From the NCBI GenBank assembly GCA_023078555.1, contig CM041198.1, positions 770,856-834,855 of the forward strand: DNA of 64,000 nucleotides. The letters run 5' to 3'. The position numbers and the translations under genes are program-made. This DNA comes from Ulva prolifera (lineage: Eukaryota > Chlorophyta > Ulvophyceae > Ulvales > Ulvaceae). Shown in pieces: positions 12,226 to 22,280 of this stretch (the stretch's first letter is position 1; each line of letters starts with the position of its first letter). The notes below the pieces were generated by a model. That model ran no database searches and was not told the origin of the DNA. It saw only the letters and a program-made list of their open reading frames with translations.

Positions 12226-14298
12226 ATGCTACAAGCGAATTCCAATGATGTGACGGTGAAGCCTCGCTCTTCATCATTCAGTGTACAGGATGTGCCAAGA
12301 AAATCGGCATCAGATTCGCCAGACGAAGAAACGGGTGACGTGTTGAGATCGTTGTGTGTTGGCGACGGCAGCGGATGCACAGCCACGGCGCGAAGGTCAG
12401 CAAGACATCAGTAGCACAATGTTTTGCAAACCTTACGCCAGGGAGCTGTTGTACTGACTTTAAAGTCGCCTTGTCAGCATCAACGCGCAGCTGCTGCAGG
12501 CCAAGCTCCCCGTTTGCAGCTGCAAACGATAATGTGGAAGATTCAGCACTAGCGTCTCTCGTCGCTCAAGGTGACACCTTGCTCAGGTATGGCACCATGT
12601 GCTGTACGTCTTCTTATGTGTGTCCGCAGGGCGAACGGCTGGGATGCTCTCCTGCTTTTGCGCGATGTGCCATGTGTGCTAGACTGTGTGTCTCTGACAT
12701 GTGTGCGTCTCAGGTAGCTGAAGCTCGCCCGATGGAGATGTGAGGCATGATGCCTTGTCTGGTTCCTTGTTTAGTGGTATTGTGTGAATTACACATCTGC
12801 TGTATGGCTCACATGCCTGTGAAACATGTGCCTGAGTGGCCACTTTCTCTTTGCTCTCACTTGAACTGTTGCTGAGTGCGCTCAGTGTGGACGTGCCGCA
12901 CCCTGAGCCGACATTCTGTGTGCATGTGCCGCAATCATACGGTAGTGTCCTCCATGCCGCTCTCCCAAATGTGGCTCGACTTCTCCACATGCACAGGGGC
13001 TATTGCACAACATCAATGCCTCTTTCCTGTGAGGTACTGCACGCCCATCAAAGCAGATCCCTTGTTATGAAGTGATTGATAGTGCAGTAAATGCTGCAGG
13101 ACATGGTCAAAATGTCCTGGACCATGGGATTCCGGTCTGTATGCACACTCACACCCATCACATTGCTGAATCCGTCGTCGCATGTGCTCCCCGTGCGATC
13201 TGAACATTGTCATTTGATCTGAATTTTCCCCTGCTGGGGGGCGCCTCCGTGGCCGCAGCTGTCTGCTCAGCACAGGACGTCATGTGCTAGGCATAGTTTG
13301 ATTGGTCACCCTACACCGACTGTTCAGCAAAATGCAGACAAGGAAGAACAGCAGAAGAGCGGCGAATTGTCAAGCGGATGCTGGCGAAGTGTGCTTACCG
13401 CGAGCTGAATTGGCTTGATGTGGTGATCGTGATGCTTACTTCAGCCTATCCAGGTACCTGACAGAGTCACACAACATCATAAATTGCTATGCCTGTGCCC
13501 AGTAGTACTGCATACGTTTCAGGTTACAGGTGAAATGTACTCCCTGCTCATTCATATTTGGATATGGGTGCATTTGTTGTGCTTGCATCAATTGTTGATC
13601 CAGATGAACTGTGAGTGTGTGGTGCAGTGTGCTACATATGCAGCTCAAATGTTAGTGTATCCTGTTTAGCCTGCCCGATTGCGTCTGGTTCAGTCATCAA
13701 TTTAGGTTCCAGTCCCATTTCGTGCGACAGCAAAGTCATTTTGAATCGTGATGCGGTGTACCTGCAACTGATGGTCACACTAAATACCCTGTGGTCTGCA
13801 TGGCAGATTGCGAACACCAAAGTATGCACCAGTGAGATGTGCCAGTGTTTTGATGATATGCGGCCTGGACTTGCAGTAAAAGTGATTCGAGAGATTAACC
13901 TCGCCAACAAGCTGTTTGAGAGACATGCCCAGTCACAGCTGCATGGCTTCCCGCCTGCGCAGCAAGAACCGGCACCCAGCCAGATTCTTGAAGGGCTGCC
14001 ACCAACAGAAGTATCGGAGGCTGTTGTTGAAATTGTTCCCAGCGCAATGCATGCGCTGTCGCAGCATACCTCGGCAGCAAAGCGCAGCTCACGCGATCGC
14101 ATCTTCAAGCGATCAAAGATGACTGTGAATGATGTAGCAGCACAGGCTGTTCTGTTCACGCGGGCGTTCGAGAAAGGCTATGTGGACAGGCTCACTACCA
14201 AATTGCAGCGGCATGTCGCACGACGTGAAGATGGTGCGCTCACCAAAATCCCCAGGAGCACCGGTTGCTACTCATATAAAATAAGCAGCATGACATGA
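12226..14298 (+). CDS. Unidentified multi-exon gene
   Basis: Three exons close in phase: 12226-12395, 12491-12586 and 13338-13453. The third encodes the well-formed stretch EERRIVKRMLAKCAYRELNW followed by LDVVIVMLTSAYP. A final exon begins somewhere between 13522 and 13841 and runs to the stop at 14298; it carries CFDDMRPGLAVKVIREINLA and then a Ser/Arg-rich tail. The link from exon 3 (phase 1) to the last exon is not solved: a small exon starting at 13529 (EMYSLLIHIWIW) is one possibility. The start ATG at 12226 precedes a Ser- and acid-rich N-terminus. Predicted size is about 250-280 residues. I recognise no family. The basic segment plus Leu-rich helices would suit a nuclear or protein-binding role, but that is only a guess. 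Confidence 0.5.
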
Positions 14299-14475
14299 CA
14301 GTCGCATTGGCTTAGATTTCTGGGGATCTGCATGGAGGAACTTGGGCCACCACTGGTTCTCACATGCGGCAAAGTATTGGTAACACACATTCGTCCTGGC
14401 ATGGACTCGCAACATTAGCATGCAACATTGTGGCTGGAGTTGACGACCCGGTGGATCATGAGGCACTGAAGGGGG

Positions 14476-14522
14476 TGTTCCTTGGACCAGGATGCAGGGG
14501 ATGTTCTTTGGACCAGGACGCA
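14476..14522. repeat. Two-copy tandem repeat, 26-bp period
   Basis: Copies at 14476-14496 and 14502-14522 share TTGGACCAGGA and differ at two bases. The sequence is just downstream of the unidentified gene ending at 14298. Confidence 0.7.
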
Positions 14523-15050
14523 TCATCAACATTGTCATGTGACACGCCTCATGTTTTTATGGGACGACTCTTGTCTCAGCAGCTGATTCAAACAAGCAAG
14601 CGACTTGGCCACCTTCTGCAATCCATTTTGCATCTCGGTGTTGGCAAAAAACGTCTGGGCAGCACAGCGGGGGGAAGAAAGTGTTATTTCGGTGAATCTA
14701 CTCGTCCCGGAACTAGCTTCGGAACGTGAGGGAACTACAACATGCATGTATATAGCGCAATGTGGTCGATGCGGCAACATGCTCGACATGCTCTTGCCTC
14801 GCTTCCTCTTGTATACTAATTTAACATTCCCGCTGGTGGGCATGGAATGACTGGGAGCGAGCTGCCCTTGATTCAAGCTCGCTTTGGCGGTGCTGGTATC
14901 AATGCTATCCGCATAGCTGATGCGTGTCTCTTGAGATGTACATGTTCATTTGGTCTGGATTGATTGATCAGTCCCACCTGTAGCAGCTGCCGATGTAGGC
15001 CAGGCTATATATATTTGCGTAACGACACACCCATGTCTATCCTAACCTTG

Positions 15051-17371
15051 ATGTCCTCCTCAAACATGCCGCTTGACGGCTACTCGGGTCACAAGTCACA
15101 GACGCCTCAGATGCGCTGTTTCAGATTACCAGACATTATCAAACGAAACGCCGCTAGAGATGCTACCGCCAGCAGAACGCCTGTGGGCTGCTTTGGAGCG
15201 GCAGACAGCGAATAATCCACACCGGCGCCGCCTCCACAGCGCAGTGAAGGTTCTCCGCCAGCTTGCAACACCGTCCCGGGGGAATATTTCAAGGGCGACG
15301 GCTGTCAAGGCGTACACGGTGGTTGGCCTTCAGAGAGTTTTCCACTGGTGGACACCCCCGAGGCAGCAGTGGGTGGAGGCTTCCGCGTGTGTACCAACTT
15401 GCATTCAAGATTGCTGTGTTTGTCTGCTGGAGGTTGCACCCAGGGCGATTCCAGGCGCCTGCTCTCGTGCAATCATGTACTGCTGTTGGGGATATGCTGT
15501 CACATGGATGAGAGGAGCTGATCATAGCAGAGCAAGATGACTTGATTCAGAGGCAGTCAGACCGACGCTGTCTCGTCTCACATGTTGCAACTGCGCTTGT
15601 GACATCTACATGCACTTTTCCACGGGAATCTGATTGCATTACAGCGTGCTTGGGCAGGCGGATTCATACAGCGTATATGTATTGCAACTCACGTAGCGTA
15701 TGTATCATAGCAGGGCAGTCAACATGGTTGTGACATGCACAGTGCTCAGTGCTGCAATCGTGATGCGTGTTCACTACACAATCTCGTCTTCATCGTCGTG
15801 CAATGCAGCAACATGGCTGGGTTTGTTCTACTAGTAGGTGCCTCGGTCGTTAGCAGTGTCAGGACAGCTGAGCAGTAGTCGTGGCCAGGCATGCATCATT
15901 GATCCCTAACGGTGGCGGCAGGACTCATGGCCGACATGATCTGAGAAGACAGTGAGGTGATAGAACTGTTGAAAGAACTGGCACACGGCAGCTTTGTGGG
16001 GTGACACCAACCTAGATGCCTCCTCTACATGTGCAGGTACACTCCATGGCACACTTATATTCTGGTCTTGGTCACCTGTGTCGTATTTGCATACATGTCG
16101 GGAGAGTACTCGTATTGGCTGGAGCACACTTCGCTGCTGGAGCCACAGACACGCAGAGCCTGGCAGGGCCCTCAGCCTCCTGCAGGCCCACGGGCTCTCT
16201 GGCTATGGCTCTCACAGCCCGCGGCTGCCTGGCGGGTGTTTCACCCGATGTTCCTGGTGCGCCAACAGCAGACTCACCCCTGTGTACAAATACATCCCAG
16301 CATGAGCAGCTCCGTGGTTGATAAGGTAGACAGGAGTGTGGCTTGCCCCAGGGAGGAGTCAAGATTGACATGTAGCGGTGTGTTGCACACATCAATGTAC
16401 TGACCACACCACCTGGAGGACAGCATTGTCACTGGCACAGGAAATTCACTGTAATACAGCATCACCACCCATCTGAACCCCTTGGGCCACAGCTACATCA
16501 TATGTCTCATATGCACGCAGGTGCTCTGGGGCGGAACACATCCCGCCGGCGCTGATGAGACATACCGCTGGCTGACATCCATCCTAGTACATGCAGATGT
16601 GCTGCATCTGAGTGCCAATACATTCTTATTTGTAGTTCTTGCGACTTATGTAGAGCGAAGGAATGGGACTTTCAGAACCGCAGGTGCATGGTCACTGCGC
16701 ATGCTCTAAGCAGAAGCTCACAGTGCCCGCGACCATGCAACAATGTTTTGAGTTGATCTCAGGATGGTCTGTTGTTTGGTTTACATCGTTTGAGAACACT
16801 CCGGCCTTGCATCCAATAAGATGTGCAGCATACTGCATGGTGAGGTGCAATTCTGCTGGAAGCATTTAAGGTAACAGTAAGGTAACAGCTGACATTGTCT
16901 GCAGTTGCGTTCTGGACTGCAGCCATTGCTGGAGGTTTCGTCTCGCATCTGATGCTTGGGAGGCACTGTACCGTGATTGTCGGTTCATCCGGAGGGGTGC
17001 GCGCACAATCCTCTGTGTGAAACTGAAAGCGGATGCACGAAAGCACAGGCGCAAGGTCAGTGTGATTTCATCGACATCTATTGAACATGTTGTAGGTATT
17101 TGGGCTGCTGGGACTCCTGATTGCAGATCTATGTCTGAACTTTGGCTCAATATCGTACCCAGCGTACCGCATCTTGAGCCTGCTCATCTATGCTGTGATG
17201 TGGCTGGTATCATCTCTTCGTGAGGGGTCAGCAGGCGTCAATCATGCCTCCCACATCACAGGGCTCCTGGTTGGAGCAACATGGGGATCCCTGTACCTTC
17301 CACGTCTGCCATTCGAGCTGTGGGAGTTGTGGTGCCCCTGTATGGGTGTGACGTCAACCCATGGTTTTTGA
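15051..17371 (+). CDS. Rhomboid-family intramembrane serine protease
   Basis: Exons 15125-15386, 16037-16256, 16521-16683, 16905-16996 and 17096-17371 close in phase; about 349 residues if the start is the ATG at 15051. Rhomboids cut transmembrane proteins within the bilayer. The first membrane segment is TPWHTYILVLVTCVVFAYMS. The L1-TM2 region contains WLTSILVHADVLHLSANTF with the conserved H-x-x-x-N arrangement. The nucleophile motif VIVGSSGGVFG spans the 16996/17096 junction. The catalytic His lies in NHASHITGLLVGATWGSLYL. So both dyad residues are present and the enzyme should be active. The first exon is doubtful: it would need a 37-bp intron (15088-15124), so the true start may be further upstream. 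The C-terminus may also extend through an extra exon near 17450. Compartment (plastid, mitochondrion or Golgi) cannot be read from this N-terminus. Confidence 0.8.
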
Positions 17372-17499
17372 AAGTGGTTGCTATGCCGGAATCATGGCTT
17401 CTGTGCTGGCATGAGCCGTTCAAGCTGGATCCGTGTGCGACATGTGCAGTTTTGATGGTCTGTTTTGGAAGCATGGTCTTTCCGATGTTGCAAGGAGTT

Positions 17500-17621
17500 T
17501 TCGAGCCATCTACGACTTGTCCCGGCTCGGAACCAGACTCGTGGACCCAATTTTGTTCGCCACCATGGGAATGATGCGTCTCTCTTGAACAAGACTCTTC
17601 GAGCCATCTACGACTTGTCCC
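17500..17621. repeat. 24-bp direct repeat, 98-bp offset
   Basis: An identical 24-bp string starts at 17500 and again at 17598. The first copy sits in an open frame after the rhomboid stop (GLSDVARSFRAIYDLSRLG). The second follows a stop codon and has drifted in sequence on its right flank. See findings. Confidence 0.75.
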
Positions 17622-17857
17622 CGCCTTCAAGCTCGTGGGAGTAATAGATGCATTGTGTGGAGCTTCGAAAGCACTGCAATGATGACCACATGCCCAGCCT
17701 ACACCAGACATCACACCACGCCAGCAGAGCAAGCAAGCACACGAATGCTTACAAGCCGAGCATATCTAACCCAAGGACCGTGCCTGCCAAGTCTAAGTGG
17801 CACAGACCTGAACTGGCCTGAGTCATGTGTACCTTCTCCTGGACGTGAACTGCCCAA

Positions 17858-20259
17858 CTATGATAGGTAGCCCTGCTGCTTCAGACCCTCACGGATCACG
17901 TCCAGCACAATCTGGATGTTTTGCGGCTGCGCATTGTATCCCAGAATGCCCACGCGCCAGACCTTGCCAGCAGAGGGTCCGAGGCCGCCCGCGATCTCAA
18001 CCTTGTACTTATCCATCGCATTGGCGATGACCTTCATTGGGTCAATGCCCTCAGGCACCTGTAATTGTCCCATAGCGTCAGAAAAAGTGCCTTGTACGCA
18101 TGCTGTCAGTATGCCTGTGCAAGTGTCAGGTCACCTGTGTACACCAAGAAGTGGAACGCCCACTCGTGGCAGTCAGTATGCAACTACATCTGTGCCCATC
18201 AGTGCTGAATCACCTCGCAATGCTGCTGCTACGTGGTGCGATACGAGACTGACCGACAAGACGTCAATGCATGATGACATAGCCGTATCCATTTAGCCGT
18301 TTTCAAATCAGCTGTGGAGACTGCATCCAGCAATCCTGTAAGCAGACGGCGCGCCTTGATGGTGTTAACTGTCACGAGACGCTCTTGCTCGTTCTCGACG
18401 TAAGGCTCGAGATTCATGCTACGGAGGCCGTCCCAGAGCATGTGGTGCATCTCCGTGTGACGGTTCCACATCGCGTCGAGGCCCTCCTCCTGCACTCCAC
18501 CGCCATCACCACCCACCCCTCCTCCAACCATACATCACGAAAGTCTATCTCATCCAGACTGGCCTCGCACTGACCATTGCTGAGGCCAAGTCAGGACACG
18601 ATTGTCCGTGACGCGCTCTTCCTTGCCCTCCATGAACACTACATGGCAGGCCACAGTGCAAAGACAGTATCGTGGCTGCTGCAGGCACGGGTCAGGCTCT
18701 GTCCTTGACCGCACCTTGACCACCTCCAGCGCCTCACGCATCGCGTAGGTCATCGACACCATACCGGTGTGGTGGTAGAAGCGCTTGTCGTACCAGCCCC
18801 AGTAGTCGCCGATCAGGGTCAGGTCGTTCTGATAAGTCGCAGGCTTTGTCTTGCGGTTGGACAGCTTCTCAAAGGCGCGGTCGTTGAGCATGAGCGGCGC
18901 CGCACCGGGCGGCGCGGCGAGGGCCTTCTGTGATCCGGAGTACATCACGTCCACACCCCAGGCATCCGCGAAGAATGGCACGCCGCCCAGGGAGCACACT
19001 GTGTCAGCGAGGAAGAGCGTGCCATTCGCGCGGCACACCTCGCCGATGCCGGCGAAGCTCTGGTGCACGCCTGCATGCATGCTGCCGCGAGTCTCACATG
19101 CTGCTGACTCGCCCGCTCCTCACATCGTTTGTGCGTTGCTGTGGAGGCTTTGCCAGGGACAGTAGAAGCTGAGGGGCATGGAGCGGGGGCATCCAAACTG
19201 CGCCTCCAGGTGTGGCGGACATCTGACATGGCCGAAGTGGTACACACAGCTACACATGATGCTGTGTCTATTGCTTGAGTGTCATGGAAAGAAAGGGGAA
19301 TGGCCATGAGCATGGGACGTTGCGTGCCCGGGGTGGGGCGGCGCACCCATGGAGGACTCTCCCTGGCAGAGGAAGAGGAGAGCCGGCTTGTGAGTCTCTA
19401 CAGCACTGCGGATCTCGTCCAGGCTGAATGAGCGTGCCTCGCCTCCAGTCGTCATCTCCACAACGTTGGCACCATAGCGGGCAGCTAGATCAGCAACGCG
19501 CATCCCCCAAATGCCTGCATGCATGTTGCAGTGAGCCTGCGACTACTGTTGGTGCTTTGCTGAGGGATGCAAACATGGTACGTTGCGTCAGCTGGGCTCA
19601 TAGATTGCGATTGCGTTGGCAGACCTTTGTTACCCACGACGACAGTCTCGCCTGGCTCCACCAGGTTTGCAATGGCTGCCTCCATACCAGCATGGCCGGT
19701 GCCGCTCATGCACAGCGTGTACTTGGTGTCTGTCTGGAACACATACCTACACGGTGCAGCAGTTGGTGTCAGAGGTATGGTTGCGGTGCATGTCACAGTG
19801 CATTGGGCACAATTACGATCTCTCGCGCAGCACGTGATTCTCTGACGTTCATCGACGCCGACGGAAAGCTCTTCAGCGTCGGGAACATACCGCAGGCCCT
19901 CCTGTACTTCGTCCATGATCTTGAAGTATGGCGGGTGCATGTGTCCCAGTAGAGGGTAGCATTGCGCTGCCAGGACTCTGGGGTGCGCGTTCGCGGGCCC
20001 TGCAACGCTGCGTCTCTGAGCTGCTCATTGTACACGGTGCATTTACCCGTGTAGATTGATGTCTTTTGGCTGTGAGGCATGACGTACCAGGACCCATCAA
20101 CAAACGGGCAGGAACATCAAAGGCTGCCCCCGTTTTGTTGTGCGTGTCTGATACTGACGGGGACGGTTCTCCTGTTCGCACAGCCCATGACGAGGCAGAA
20201 CGAAATGAAGAAGTTAGCTCCGCCAAGAGCGAGCTAGCACGCTTGGCGTGTTGTAGCAT
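17858..20259 (-). CDS. AGXT: Alanine/serine-glyoxylate aminotransferase, mitochondrial type
   Basis: Seven exons, all phases closing: 20259-20088, 19999-19891, 19746-19625, 19514-19347, 19070-18715, 18489-18355, 18058-17858; 420 residues. This PLP enzyme of aminotransferase fold type I, class V, converts glyoxylate to glycine using alanine or serine. Landmarks are LMGPGPANAHPRVLAA, CMSGTGHAGMEAAIANL, CQGESSMGVHQSF, the PLP-binding Lys near residue 239 in YSGSQKALAAPPGAAP, and the substrate-carboxylate region GGLGPSAGKVWRVGILG. The ~45 residues before the domain are Arg/Ser-rich (MLQHAKRASSLLAELTSS) like a mitochondrial presequence. The C-terminus is ...QQGYLS with no peroxisomal SRL/KKL-type signal, which favours mitochondrial photorespiration as in chlorophytes. 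Intron 6 starts with GC instead of GT. It is divergent from the UVR/NTF2-like gene, with 446 bp between the two ATGs. Confidence 0.93.
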
Positions 20260-20705
20260 GCTTTACGACGCGTAGTACAGCCGTCGTTGAGCAGCAGCAG
20301 ATGGAATTGCTTGCACAGTTCACCCAACGATTTCTGTTGTTACACATGCGCGGCTGTACAGCCTGTTTCGAACCTTTGAATGCGGGCGTCGACGTCAGAG
20401 AGCTTCAGCGCAACCCTGTACAGCAGTTCACATCGCACCTACACCACGGTGTGAACTGCATCACTGAGGATGTATGGCGACGCACAGCTAGTGCGGCAGG
20501 ACTCAAAACGAGCTGCCATACAACAGCAAAAAATTGCATATGCGGTGTGATCGCACTCTTGCCTGTGATCTTACAAGAGCCGTGTTGGCTCTTTCTTGTG
20601 GCCGCGTGTCCGCCAGTCCCCGCGGCCGCACTGAAGTGAGGGCAATATTTCGCCGCTTGATTTGCTGCTTGCAAATTGATACATACGCGGCCGCCCGACA
20701 TAAGC
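20260..20705. promoter_or_regulatory. Bidirectional intergenic region, aminotransferase / UVR-NTF2 gene
   Basis: These 446 bp separate the ATGs of two divergent, probably organelle-targeted genes and must hold both promoters. GCGGCCGC-type GC-rich blocks occur at 20621-20632 and 20688-20695. I see no clear TATA box on either side. Confidence 0.45.
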
Positions 20706-21772
20706 ATGTCCGGTCGATGTGCATGTCGTGCTCCTGGTGGGCCGAGCTTGTCACGTTCATCAGCCCGGAGGCACCTAGTCTTGCAGCCTGCAGATAAGCG
20801 ACCACAGAGACGGTCGTGTGCCATACAAGCTGCATCCTGGGGGCAAGCACTCGGTGATCAAGGTTCTTTGCCGTGCTGATTGCGAACTGAAGTGCGAGTC
20901 CACGTATGAAATGAGCCTCACTGCCGGAATCGGTGTCCAGGTGACTCCCCGAGCATCAAAGATCTCGAAGAACGACTAAACGACGCCATAAAGCTGGAGC
21001 AATTCGCCGAAGCAGCGAAATTGCGTGATCAAATTGCGGAAGCGAAACATGATGTCACCGCTGCCGTCGAACACTGCAACGCAAAGTTTTATGATGCTTT
21101 CCGAGCTGCAGATGTAGATCAGATGGGATCCGTTTGGGGACAAGGGGATCATGTTCAGTGTATTCACCCGGGGCTGCCCTGCATCGTCGGTGCGCTCTCC
21201 AGCATGATGGCAGTTGTAAGGCGCCATACAGAAGGTGGACATAGGCTGCTTGCACATCCGCAGACCGTGCGTAGGGAGACCTAACTCTGGTCATGTAGCT
21301 CAAATGCGCACACGCTCAACAGTATTCTGAGCATCATCCTTCACCAGCTTGCGTTGCTGTGTGTCAGTGACTGACGCGACATCATCAATCTGAACGTCCA
21401 CACTTTTCACTGCTTCACAAATACTGTGACTGCTGATCATATAAGGTCATAGTGCATACGAGATGTGCCTGGGGTTGTTACCATGCAAAGGTGCAGAGGT
21501 CTGCAGGTCGAGATGCTGTGATGGAAGGCTGGAAGATGGTGTTCCGGCCCCAGGGTAAACAGGTAGACATCGCAGTTGCAAAGATAGTAGTCACTGCAGT
21601 TGGTAATATGGGTTATGTCACGTGTGAAGAACGTGTTGGGACAGAAAATCGCCGGGGGCGTGTCGCCGCGACCAACATTTTCGAGCTTCAGGGTGGTACC
21701 TGGAAGATGGTGCTACATCAGGGATCGCTTGTGTCCACAACAATGTCAACAAATCCCGCAAACACGGCATAA
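20706..21772 (+). CDS. Plastid protein with UVR motif and NTF2/SnoaL-like domain
   Basis: Three exons, 20706-20853, 20941-21189 and 21507-21772, phases closing, 220 residues. The first ~45 residues are Ser/Arg-rich with few acids (MSGRCACRAPGGPSLSRSSA), a typical chloroplast transit peptide. Residues ~52-82 form a UVR (UvrB/UvrC-type) helical hairpin: SIKDLEERLNDAIKLEQFAE then AAKLRDQI. Residues ~95-215 form an NTF2-like cone fold (FYDAFRAADVDQMGSVWGQG at the start, GGTWKMVLHQGSLV at the end) of the SnoaL_3 type. Plants have plastid proteins with the same two-part build and no settled function. The UVR part is a protein-interaction element also seen in ClpC and ClpF-like adaptors, so a role in plastid protein quality control is possible. 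No catalytic residue set is evident. Confidence 0.8.
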
Positions 21773-22280
21773 GCCCTAGGTTAGGTTTATATGATTTTCC
21801 TGTGGCGACTCGGTAAGCACTCAGGCATGGGTGTTCCAGCCTGAAACACAACCGCAAAGAATAGCAGTTGCGCAACATAGATCATGACTTGCAGGAAGCT
21901 GTTGCACTGCATCTAATCTTGATGATGTAGCTCGTTTTAATACAATTGTGCCTATGTACGCAAAACGTGAAAACGCTGCTTCAGATCCATCCCAAACAGA
22001 GTGCCATACAAGCATCACCCAAATAAGAGTCAGCAATGGCTGTATCGCATCAAGAAGAAACAAGCATGTAAAGATCCAGTCCTGTGAGATGTCCTGCATC
22101 TGAACGCTTCAAGAAACGAATGCTTCCACAGATCGGTGGCCGGTGATCATGACCAGAGCTGCCACTTTGGCAGTTTACCTCGTTTGCCAGAAAGACACAA
22201 GAAATCAGCCACCTCTGCATGCAGTCTGCTTCAGTGCTTGCACATTGTACATGATTCACATCTACTACAAAGGTTGGCAC

